Under the pieces are notes generated by a model, which did no database searches, was not told where the DNA came from, and saw nothing but the letters and a program-made list of their open reading frames with translations. 64,000 nucleotides of DNA. Source: GCA-2708415 sp964351905. GTDB lineage: Bacteria > Pseudomonadota > Alphaproteobacteria > Micavibrionales > Micavibrionaceae. A program made the translations under genes and the position numbers. The first letter of the stretch is position 1. Each line of letters begins with the position of its first letter. Below, one piece after another: positions 42,328 through 49,288 of this stretch. The DNA is taken from positions 1-64,000 of the forward strand of contig CAYGPG010000004.1 in NCBI GenBank assembly GCA_964351905.1, given 5' to 3'.

Positions 42328-43554
42328 TTATTCGAGCGCGAGGTCTAATCTTTCTTGCAGAGCGGGTGTGCGGCGTTTTCGCGTGATTTCTGCTAATCCT
42401 AACGCGGTCAGACCATGAATTTGGACGGTACAAGGGTCTCTTGTCACCAATTCCTCTAAAGCTTCTAAAAGTTTATCTTTTTCACTCTTTTTGGTCAATT
42501 TTAGAAAATCGACGATGATAATACCACCAATGTTACGCAGGCGAATTTGGCGACCAATTTCGACCAATGCCTCTAAATTAATTGCCAGACTACCGCGCTT
42601 ATCGCCGCCGCGGTTAATATCGATAGCGTAAAGTGCAGCCGTTTCTTGCATAATAATATTCCCGCCGCCTTTTAACAGGATATAGGGTTGAAACAGGTCT
42701 TCAATTTGATCAATAACATCAAAAAAATCAAATAAAGCCAAATCATCATCAGGATTAGGAAGCTCTGTTGGTACAATTTTTGTCACTAGATCAGGGGCGT
42801 AAATTTCACACCATTCTTCGACCTCCTGATACCTATCCATTGTAATAACGTTGATTGTACTAATGAGGCTTGAGGCATTATCTGAAAAAGTTCGCTGCAT
42901 AGCATCAGGCCCTTCCATGATAAGGCATGGCTCATTACCTCGCAGGAATTTTTGAAGTTCCTCCCAAATATGTTTTAAAATGCCGCCTTCACGAATAAGA
43001 ACATCTGTTTGTGTGTTGGCCGCAGAAGCACGTAATATACAACCCTTTATATCCTCTACATTGTTCAACATTTTAGTGAGTTGCTTACGTTGCTTTTTAT
43101 CGTAAATACGTTTTGAAATACGATTGCGTTGCATCAATGGAGAAAAAATGAGGTGACGTCCAGATAAGGTGATATTCATACTCACCGAAGCAGATTTATC
43201 CTCCATCGTGATGTCATCACTATCTAGCTTAGGAAGATAGCCGCTTTTGGCCTGAACGGTAATCATATCACCGGGCTTGATGAGCTTACCAATAGATTTT
43301 TCGCCACCTTTGATGATGTTGCCTTTTTTATCTTCAAGACGGATATCTTTATTTTTCAATAGGCCTGTATTGTCTTCATCAAGCTGGACAAAGGCCGCAT
43401 CCATGGCCTTATCGATACGTAACACTTTAGCGAGATAGATAGAGCCAAAACGCACCTCTTCATCAACAGGATCAATTTCTAAACCGACAAGGCGGTTATC
43501 TTTTACGGTTGAAACCCAAAGACTTCCCTCCATTTCATCGATAAGAATTTGCAT
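42328..43554 (-). CDS. rng: Ribonuclease E/G family protein
   Basis: The 408-residue protein is the catalytic half of RNase E/G, which cuts single-stranded RNA near monophosphorylated 5' ends. The start has the S1 region (GSIYLAKVLRIDKAMDAAFV, near 37-56), then GRHLIFSPL, LIREGGILKHIWEEL, and the DNase I-like catalytic domain with YAIDINRGGDKRG and IIIVDFLKLTKKSEKD, whose Asp residues bind Mg. It ends EITRKRRTPALQERLDLALE without the C-x-x-C zinc link found in typical RNase E and G. It follows maf on the same strand, the usual infA-maf-rng order. Confidence 0.9.
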   Translation of the reverse strand: MQILIDEMEGSLWVSTVKDNRLVGLEIDPVDEEVRFGSIYLAKVLRIDKAMDAAFVQLDEDNTGLLKNKDIRLEDKKGNIIKGGEKSIGKLIKPGDMITVQAKSGYLPKLDSDDITMEDKSASVSMNITLSGRHLIFSPLMQRNRISKRIYDKKQRKQLTKMLNNVEDIKGCILRASAANTQTDVLIREGGILKHIWEELQKFLRGNEPCLIMEGPDAMQRTFSDNASSLISTINVITMDRYQEVEEWCEIYAPDLVTKIVPTELPNPDDDLALFDFFDVIDQIEDLFQPYILLKGGGNIIMQETAALYAIDINRGGDKRGSLAINLEALVEIGRQIRLRNIGGIIIVDFLKLTKKSEKDKLLEALEELVTRDPCTVQIHGLTALGLAEITRKRRTPALQERLDLALE

Positions 43555-43613
43555 GCTTTTTTAAAAAGTCGTCATGGCCGCATTCGGCAGGACACTCCCC
43601 TAATTATAAATTG

Positions 43614-44195
43614 TTAGAATTGAAACTTACTGCGCTTCATTAATTTCATTGTATCATAAAGCGATAGCCCAACGACATTGCTATATGATCCTGCCATATA
43701 TTTTACAAAAGTAGCAGCATAGCCTTGGATGGCGTATCCGCCGGCTTTGCCGTTCCATTCGCCTGATTGGATGTAGTTTTCAATCTCTGCCGCAGAGAGC
43801 GGCTTAAACTGTACCAAAGTCTTGCAGTATGCGCTTAAGGCCGTTCCTGCTGGCGTTATAAGAGCTATACCCCCGTGAACATGATGGCGACGACCTGCCA
43901 GCTTCGTGAGGTACTGAATGGCTTGTTCTTCGTTTTCGGCTTTATCAAGAATTTGTTGCCCACAGGCCACAACGGTGTCTGCCGCCAAGATATAATGTTC
44001 AGGATATTGGTCAAAAATGGCCTTTGCTTTGCCCTGTGATAGCCGTAGCGCCAAGATCTTCGGCTTTTCGCCCTTATGCGGCGTTTCGTCAATATCAGCT
44101 GAAATCACCTGTTTAGGTTCAATTTTAAGCTGTTTCAGTAATTCTAGCCGACGGGGAGAAGCAGAGGCCAATATAAGGTCTAAAGTCTTTGTCAT
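43614..44195 (-). CDS. maf: Maf-like nucleoside triphosphate pyrophosphatase
   Basis: Maf/YhdE proteins hydrolyse dTTP, UTP or modified nucleotides to monophosphates. Family marks are LILASASPRRLELLKQL near residues 6-22, VISADIDETPHKGEKP near 30-45, YILAADTVVACGQQIL near 69-84 with the catalytic Asp, TKLAGRRHHVHGG near 101-113, and WNGKAGGYAIQGYAA near 152-166. I chose the ATG at 44195, where the family begins; the frame remains open to 44252 without supporting signals. It lies upstream of rng and downstream of infA, with two small plus-strand genes inserted between infA and maf. Confidence 0.92.
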   Translation of the reverse strand: MTKTLDLILASASPRRLELLKQLKIEPKQVISADIDETPHKGEKPKILALRLSQGKAKAIFDQYPEHYILAADTVVACGQQILDKAENEEQAIQYLTKLAGRRHHVHGGIALITPAGTALSAYCKTLVQFKPLSAAEIENYIQSGEWNGKAGGYAIQGYAATFVKYMAGSYSNVVGLSLYDTMKLMKRSKFQF

Positions 44196-44265
44196 TTCAA
44201 CAACATAGCTTGAATAGACCTTTGATAAAAGCCTTTTGATATATGTGGTCAAATTGCTCTATCCC

Positions 44266-44295
44266 TTGACTGCTCTATATTTCAGGCTTTATACT
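44266..44295 (+). promoter_or_regulatory. Candidate promoter of the small exported protein gene
   Basis: TTGACT (44266-44271), an 18-nt spacer and TATACT (44290-44295), with AAGAG and the ATG at 44313 just downstream. It lies in the gap upstream of maf and reads away from it. Confidence 0.6.
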
Positions 44296-44312
44296 CTATA
44301 GCAAGAGTAACA

Positions 44313-44657
44313 ATGGTCTATAGAACAATGATTGATAAGATCAAGATGGCAAAGATTAATTTAAAAAGTTTAGCGACAATAATTACGCTTTCTTTTTTTA
44401 ACGCCGTCCATGCTATTCATATTGAACCCGTTTTTAATGAAGCTGCTGGTGGTGGTGACGATAGCGGCGGCGCAACGTGGCATAAGTGGGCGCCGATTGG
44501 ATTGCCTGGCGCAAAATTCCACGCAATGACTGGACAGATGGAAAAAAGCCACGATGTTCGCCGTTCAAGAATGGAAGCTCGAAATTTTCGTGGTACGGTT
44601 TTAGATCGTCCTGATTATTACGGGTCTTTCGAAAAAACTAACTCTTTAAAAATGTAG
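44313..44657 (+). CDS. Small exported hypothetical protein, 114 aa
   Basis: A basic start is followed by a hydrophobic signal (LKSLATIITLSFFNAVHA) with a possible cleavage after AVHA. The mature part (about 80 residues) has a Gly/Asp-rich start (NEAAGGGDDSGGATWHKWAP) and a basic end (DVRRSRMEARNFRG). No family is recognised. Promoter and ribosome site (AAGAG, 5 nt from the ATG) are good; an ATG at 44346 is an alternative that gives a more usual signal length. Together with the next small gene it interrupts the conserved infA-maf pair. Confidence 0.65.
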   Translation: MVYRTMIDKIKMAKINLKSLATIITLSFFNAVHAIHIEPVFNEAAGGGDDSGGATWHKWAPIGLPGAKFHAMTGQMEKSHDVRRSRMEARNFRGTVLDRPDYYGSFEKTNSLKM

Positions 44658-44751
44658 TTTTTTAATATAAAACACCCTTGATTTATCTTTCAAATAAGAC
44701 CATATTCCCGCTTCCGAGTATAATTTTACAACATTTAAATATGAGGCGAAG

Positions 44752-44928
44752 ATGATAGCTTTCAGTGTGCTAAAGAGTTTCGTGCGCGCGAGCCAACGAA
44801 ACTCAGATATGATTAATGAGAATGACGAAACCGACACAACCACGACATCGTCAGGCTCAGCAGGTGGATACACCACACCAGGCATGGATAATTGTATCCT
44901 TGCTCCCTATAATTTTAGTTTTCAGTAA
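44752..44928 (+). CDS. Small hypothetical protein, 58 aa
   Basis: A 58-codon frame begins MIAFSVLKSFVRASQRNSDM, has an Asp/Thr/Ser/Gly-rich middle, and ends CILAPYNFSFQ. GAGGCGAAG stands directly before the ATG, a strong ribosome site. There is no signal or membrane helix. Its Gly/Ser/Thr-rich acidic middle is reminiscent of the start of the mature upstream protein (114 aa), so the two may be related in origin. It ends 29 nt before the infA stop on the other strand. Confidence 0.5.
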   Translation: MIAFSVLKSFVRASQRNSDMINENDETDTTTTSSGSAGGYTTPGMDNCILAPYNFSFQ

Positions 44929-44957
44929 ATTTTATAAAAAAATGAAAACCGCGTTTT

Positions 44958-45176
44958 CTATTTTTCGCGGAACGTAATGCGACCTTTTGAGAGGTCATAG
45001 GGTGTCATTTCAACGGTTACGGTATCGCCTTGAAGGACGCGAATACGGAACTTACGCATTTTACCTGCGGCATGTGCCAAAATTTCATGGTCATTTTCTA
45101 ACTTCACACGGAACATTGCGTTCGGTAAAATTTCTGTGACAACACCTTTAAATTCTAATAAATCTTCTTTAGCCAT
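44958..45176 (-). CDS. infA: Translation initiation factor IF-1
   Basis: The 72-residue single S1/OB-fold protein binds the ribosomal A site during initiation. MAKEDLLEFKGVVTEILPNA at the start, the central HEILAHAAGKMRKFRIRVL and the end DLSKGRITFREK are nearly invariant in this family. The length is exact. In alphaproteobacteria it normally leads infA-maf-rng; here two small plus-strand genes lie between infA and maf. Confidence 0.97.
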   Translation of the reverse strand: MAKEDLLEFKGVVTEILPNAMFRVKLENDHEILAHAAGKMRKFRIRVLQGDTVTVEMTPYDLSKGRITFREK

Positions 45177-45280
45177 TTTTAATCTTTGTTATTGAAATAC
45201 TTGAGTTTTATACGCCTCTTAGCCGTAAAAGGCAAATATCTTTTACTTTTTGCCCACTTTGGAAGTTTTGTAGCAAAATA

Positions 45281-45937
45281 TTAGCTCACGGCCTCTCTAA
45301 ATTTTTTGATCCATTGCCCCATTTCTTCGGGCATGGTTTTTAAGGCCGTACGGTTCACAACCAAGTGCGCAGAGATATCAACCATCTGGTCTGTTTCTGT
45401 TAGCCCGTTGGCTTTTAAGGTGGAACCCGTCGACACCAAATCCACAATGCGTTTTGCAAGCCCAAGCGAGGGCGCAATCTCCATTGCGCCATTGAGTTTA
45501 ATACACTCGGCCTGAATGCCCAAATTGGCGTAATGCTTACGCGTTAAGTTCGGGTATTTCGTCGCCACACGAATGTGGCTCAATTGTTCATTATTTTCTT
45601 GGCTTGCCAATTCTGTCGGCATGGCAATCGACAGGCGACAATAACCAATCTTTAAATCGACGGGTGCATAAAGTTCTGAATAATCAAATTCTTCAATCAC
45701 GTCTGACCCGACCACGCCCATATGCGCCGCACCAAAGGCGGTAAAGGTCGCGACATCAAACGCGCGTACACGAATAATATCCAGATTGTCGATATTGGTT
45801 TTAAAACGTAAAAGCCGTGATTTAGAATCAGAAAATGCTGCCTCAGGCTCAATTCCACACTTGGAAAGCATCGGAAGAAGCTCTTCCAATATACGTCCTT
45901 TGGGTACGGCTAAAATTAATTTTTGCGTATTATTCAT
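45281..45937 (-). CDS. hisG: ATP phosphoribosyltransferase, short form
   Basis: HisG performs the first step of histidine synthesis. The 218-residue protein lacks the C-terminal regulatory domain of the long form, so by family rules it needs the HisZ subunit for activity, and no hisZ is in this window. Marks are LILAVPKGRILEELLPML near 7-24, FTAFGAAHMGVVGSDVIEE near 67-85, and the PRPP loop DLVSTGSTLKANGL near 168-181. It is the only his gene here, lying between infA and murA, a linkage familiar from alphaproteobacteria, where hisD usually follows but is missing. Confidence 0.93.
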   Translation of the reverse strand: MNNTQKLILAVPKGRILEELLPMLSKCGIEPEAAFSDSKSRLLRFKTNIDNLDIIRVRAFDVATFTAFGAAHMGVVGSDVIEEFDYSELYAPVDLKIGYCRLSIAMPTELASQENNEQLSHIRVATKYPNLTRKHYANLGIQAECIKLNGAMEIAPSLGLAKRIVDLVSTGSTLKANGLTETDQMVDISAHLVVNRTALKTMPEEMGQWIKKFREAVS

Positions 45938-46090
45938 GCCAACCTTTTACCACAGTATAAAAACAGGTCACGCGCTTTATTAGTTCGTTGCAGTCGTTTT
46001 TTTTAAATTTTTGCTGAGTCTTTGATTTTATTGATTATTTTTATTAGTTCGTTTGCCGATAAATTAAGATTTTCTTTCAAAACCAAACTG

Positions 46091-46225
46091 TTATTGCGAG
46101 CGAAGCGCGGCAATATAGACTTTCCTTCACATCCCAACGAAAGTTGGGATCTAGATGCCAGCCTGCGCTGGCATGTGGTTATATTTTTTCTGGATTGCTT
46201 CGTCATTTCATTCCTCGCAATGACG
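46091..46225. repeat. Composite palindromic repeat (family B with a nested hairpin pair)
   Basis: The outer arms are family B: TTATTGCGAGCGAAGCGCGG on the left and TTCCTCGCAATGACG on the right, with CTGGATTGCTTCG inside. Nested between them are two perfect hairpins, TCCCAAC-GAAA-GTTGGGA (46132-46149) and ATGCCAGC-CTGC-GCTGGCAT (46155-46174), not found in the other copies. The 399-nt gap between hisG and the next gene holds this and nothing else I can support. Confidence 0.85.
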
Positions 46226-46336
46226 ATCCGTGCTTTAGAAAGTAAAAATTCATAGTTGAAAGTAGCATAAATAAGGCTTAAAATAAAGGAATATTTTCCT
46301 ATTTACTTTTTTGCTTTTATATTATACATAACAATA

Positions 46337-46921
46337 ATGAATAAAGCACAACTAATAGACATTCAGTATGATCCCAATTCTTTTATTTTTTCTGCATTGA
46401 GTCAGATAGATGAAAGTATGTCTTATTTAAGCTCGATGCCAATGTCGGAGCCTTTCCCTACTGTAAAAGACGTTCCTGCGGGAAATTATAGTTTAATTCT
46501 AAGCTTTGAAGGTAAAGACAAAGATTTGCATTTAAGGTTGCGTGATGAAAATGGTGCCATAACTAAAGAAAAATCCATCCCTATTGAGGATATGTTTTCA
46601 GCAATGGTAAATAGCATGGACATGATGGCTGCAAGTAATCCATTAGAATTATCTGGTGATGAAGATAACTTTGGAGAAGAGTTATTGAACTTTTTCGCAG
46701 ATAAAGATGGCATTATGGAAGCAACAAATAATCAAATAACAGAACAGGCAGCTGCGTTTTCAGATTTTTTGCATTCGTGGTTTGAATTTGGTGAATCTCA
46801 CGTTGCTGTTATATCGTCTCTTCACATGTCAATTGTGTCAAATGCTTCACCTATTATTACAAGAAGAAGAGCGGAAATGTTTCAAGGTAATTCTCAACCT
46901 CCTAAGTATACTAAAAACTAA
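46337..46921 (+). CDS. Hypothetical protein, 194 aa, faint UPF0262 likeness
   Basis: I do not recognise it firmly. The protein is acidic and soluble. The segment PAGNYSLILSFEGKDKDLHL followed by RLRDENG, and the end SHVAVISSLHMS, recall the GPYRLHL...DIRDE and LFTLICxLH elements of the UPF0262 family, which often sits near hisG-hisD and infA in alphaproteobacteria. The position next to hisG agrees, but the identity is low and the strand is opposite, so this is only a suggestion. The stop overlaps the convergent murA stop by 4 nt. Confidence 0.65.
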   Translation: MNKAQLIDIQYDPNSFIFSALSQIDESMSYLSSMPMSEPFPTVKDVPAGNYSLILSFEGKDKDLHLRLRDENGAITKEKSIPIEDMFSAMVNSMDMMAASNPLELSGDEDNFGEELLNFFADKDGIMEATNNQITEQAAAFSDFLHSWFEFGESHVAVISSLHMSIVSNASPIITRRRAEMFQGNSQPPKYTKN

Positions 46922-48231
46922 CCCCGCACCCGCTCTATCTTTGCCCCCACTGCTGTGAGTTTATCGACGATGTTTTCGTAGCCGCGGTCTAGGTGGTAGA
47001 TGCGGTTGATGGTTGTTTCACCTTCAGCAACAAGGCCTGCGAGTACCATAGCGACGGAGGCCCGTAAATCTGTGGCCATGACTTCCGCGCCTTTGAGTTT
47101 TTCAACGCCGCGAATAATGGCGGAATTACCATTTACGCTAATGTTCGCGCCCATACGGTTGAGTTCAGGCACGTGCATAAAACGATTTTCAAAAATCGTT
47201 TCACTGATCATACTTGCTCCATCACAAAGTGTGAGCATCGTCATAAATTGCGCCTGCAAATCCGTGGGAAAACCAGGATAGACTTCGGTCATAATATCCA
47301 TTCCCTTAAGGCGCGATTTTTTCATTGTGACAATGACATTCTCCCCCTCTTGCTCAATTTTAATACCTGCATCTTTTAAAGGCGCGATAAGCGCGGATAG
47401 AAAATCAGTGCGGGTGTTTAAAAGTTTTAGTTCGCCGCCACATAATCCAACAGCACACATATAGGTACCTGTTTCAATGCGATCAGGGATAACAGAATGC
47501 GTAGTGCCTTTTAATTTTTTAACGCCTTTAATGCGGATTTCAGATGTGCCGAGCCCTTCAATTTTTGCGCCCATTTCAATCAACGCATTGCCTTGGTCAA
47601 CAATTTCTGGCTCCTGCGCCGCGTTTTTTAAAATCGTTACGCCATCCGCCAACGTCGCAGCCATCATAAGATGTTCAGTCGCGCCGACAGAAACAAAAGG
47701 AAATGTAATTTCTGCGCCTTTTAAACCGCCCTTGGGCGCGGTGGCCTTGATATAACCTTCCTCAAGCTTGATTTTCGCGCCCATGGCTTCCAAGCCCTTA
47801 AGGTGCAAATCAACAGGGCGACCGCCGATGGAACAGCCGCCCGGGAGGGACACTTCGGCTTTTCCTTTGCGTGCTAAAATAGGCCCTAACACCAAAATAC
47901 TCGCACGCATTTTACGCACTAAATCATAGGGCGCGATATGAGAGGTCAGTTCTTTTGCATGAAAGGTGGCTATTTTTTTCTTATGATCCAGTGTGGCCTC
48001 AACACCAAGATGTTCTAAAACCTGCGTTAAAAAAGTAACGTCACGCAGGCTCGTTGGCATGTTTTTTAAAATAAGCGGCTCGTCTGTTAAGAGGGCGGCA
48101 CACATATGTTTAAGCGCCGCATTTTTGGCACCGCTAATTCTGATTTCACCTTTTAATTTTGCGCCGCCCGTCACGCGCATTTGTTCTAAGCCCGTATTTT
48201 CGGCTTTTGGTTCGGTTGTAGTGGTGGACAT
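46918..48231 (-). CDS. murA: UDP-N-acetylglucosamine 1-carboxyvinyltransferase
   Basis: MurA adds enolpyruvate to UDP-GlcNAc, the first committed step of peptidoglycan synthesis. The 437-residue protein shows VTGGAKLKGEIRISGAKNAA near 20-39, the fosfomycin-sensitive loop PGGCSIGGRPVDLHL with the catalytic Cys near 132, PDRIETGTYMCAV near 249, and YPGFPTDLQAQFMTML near 324-339. The N-terminus carries about 15 extra residues. It follows dcd on the same strand after 27 nt, so a small protein gene, dcd and murA probably form one unit. Confidence 0.96.
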   Translation of the reverse strand: MSTTTTEPKAENTGLEQMRVTGGAKLKGEIRISGAKNAALKHMCAALLTDEPLILKNMPTSLRDVTFLTQVLEHLGVEATLDHKKKIATFHAKELTSHIAPYDLVRKMRASILVLGPILARKGKAEVSLPGGCSIGGRPVDLHLKGLEAMGAKIKLEEGYIKATAPKGGLKGAEITFPFVSVGATEHLMMAATLADGVTILKNAAQEPEIVDQGNALIEMGAKIEGLGTSEIRIKGVKKLKGTTHSVIPDRIETGTYMCAVGLCGGELKLLNTRTDFLSALIAPLKDAGIKIEQEGENVIVTMKKSRLKGMDIMTEVYPGFPTDLQAQFMTMLTLCDGASMISETIFENRFMHVPELNRMGANISVNGNSAIIRGVEKLKGAEVMATDLRASVAMVLAGLVAEGETTINRIYHLDRGYENIVDKLTAVGAKIERVRG

Positions 48232-48258
48232 GGCAGGCTTTCTAATAAGGGCAGGCTG

Positions 48259-48888
48259 TTATTTATCGGTTTTAATACGTGGCAACGTGACGCCCGTTTG
48301 TTTCATGTATTTACCCGCACGATCGGCGTAGGAGACTTCACAGCCGCTGGAGCCTTTGAAGAATAAGAACTGCGCTACACCTTCATTGGCGTAGACTTTA
48401 GCAGGAAGCGGCGTTGTATTTGAAATCTCTAACGTCACATGGCCTTCCCATCCAGGCTCGAGCGGGGTGACATTGACGATTAAACCACAACGGGCATAGG
48501 TGCTTTTACCCAAGCACACCACAAGCACATCTTTCGGAATACGAAAATATTCAACGGAACGCGTAAGCACAAAGCTGTTTGGTGGAATAATGCAAACATC
48601 CGTTTCACGATCAACAAAACTCTCAGCAGAGAAATTCTTCGGATCAACAATGGCATTATCAACATTGGTAAAAATTTTAAACTCGTTTGAACAGCGTGAG
48701 TCATACCCATAGGAAGACAGCCCGTAAGAAATTTTGCCTTCTGCTGTTTGCTTCTCTACAAACGGCTCAATCATACCGTGATTAAGTGCCTGCTCACGGA
48801 TCCAATGATCGGGCATAATACCCGGCAACGCATCTGTTGCGGCAAGTGTTTCAATTTGGCTGTCGTTGGCGGTTTTCGGATTGGTCAT
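48259..48888 (-). CDS. dcd: dCTP deaminase
   Basis: Dcd deaminates dCTP to dUTP for thymidylate synthesis. It shows MPDHWIREQALNHGMIEPF near 25-43, SYGLSSYGYDSRCSNEF near 54-70, LGKSTYARCGLIVNVTPLEPG with the catalytic Glu near 144, and GVAQFLFFKGSSGCEVSYADR at the end. Typical forms have 184-190 residues, and the 20 extra at the N-terminus (KTANDSQIETLAATDALPG) may be a real extension or a start annotated too early. It begins 2 nt after a small upstream gene and leads into murA. Confidence 0.94.
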   Translation of the reverse strand: MTNPKTANDSQIETLAATDALPGIMPDHWIREQALNHGMIEPFVEKQTAEGKISYGLSSYGYDSRCSNEFKIFTNVDNAIVDPKNFSAESFVDRETDVCIIPPNSFVLTRSVEYFRIPKDVLVVCLGKSTYARCGLIVNVTPLEPGWEGHVTLEISNTTPLPAKVYANEGVAQFLFFKGSSGCEVSYADRAGKYMKQTGVTLPRIKTDK

Positions 48889-48890
48889 CG

Positions 48891-49022
48891 TTACTTTTCT
48901 TCTTTTTTATCTCTTTGTTCTTTTGCAAGTGCTTTGCGCTTTTTTAAATTATCGCGCAGGGCGGCGGCGCGTTTATCTGCTTTAATTTGTGCCTGCGTTC
49001 TTTGTCCGTTTTGAGAACTCAT
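48891..49022 (-). CDS. Small Lys-rich protein, 43 aa
   Basis: A 43-codon frame begins MSSQNGQRTQAQIKADKRAA, continues ALRDNLKKRKALAKEQRD and ends KKEEK. Short basic proteins with a KRAAALR-N-L-KKRKA core are common in alphaproteobacteria next to murA, which supports it. It is expected to be one helix, perhaps nucleic-acid binding, but no function is known to me. It ends 2 nt before dcd on the same strand. No strong ribosome site is visible. Confidence 0.7.
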   Translation of the reverse strand: MSSQNGQRTQAQIKADKRAAALRDNLKKRKALAKEQRDKKEEK

Positions 49023-49198
49023 CGTGTCATATTCAAGGTTAATTTATGAAAACACCCAAACTATAGGCAAAAGGGGCGTGACAGAAAAGAAAAATTATAC
49101 TAATTTGCGCGTCTATGTGGAAGGTTTAGGCCGTTTCACAGCAAAATGCCTTTAAAGATGCCGTTGCGGACTTGCCCGCTCGAGTCTTTTTAAAGCAA

Positions 49199-49273
49199 GC
49201 CGCGGTAGCTCAGTGGTAGAGCGCGTCATTGGTAATGACGAGGTCGAGAGTTCAATTCTCTCTCGTGGCACCA
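49199..49273 (+). tRNA. tRNA-Thr (GGT)
   Basis: The cloverleaf runs from GCCGCGG to TCGTGGC with discriminator A and encoded CCA, then six T. The D stem is GCTC/GAGC, the anticodon stem CGTCA/TGACG with loop TTGGTAA (anticodon GGT), and the T stem GAGAG/CTCTC with loop TTCAATT. The acceptor contains two G-T pairs. Confidence 0.95.
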
Positions 49274-49288
49274 TTTTTTCTCTTAATA

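Noticed and set aside
46003..46206. Minus-strand 67-codon frame
   Set aside because: Most of it is the translated composite palindrome (46091-46225), it has no ribosome site, and it shows no protein-like features outside the repeat.
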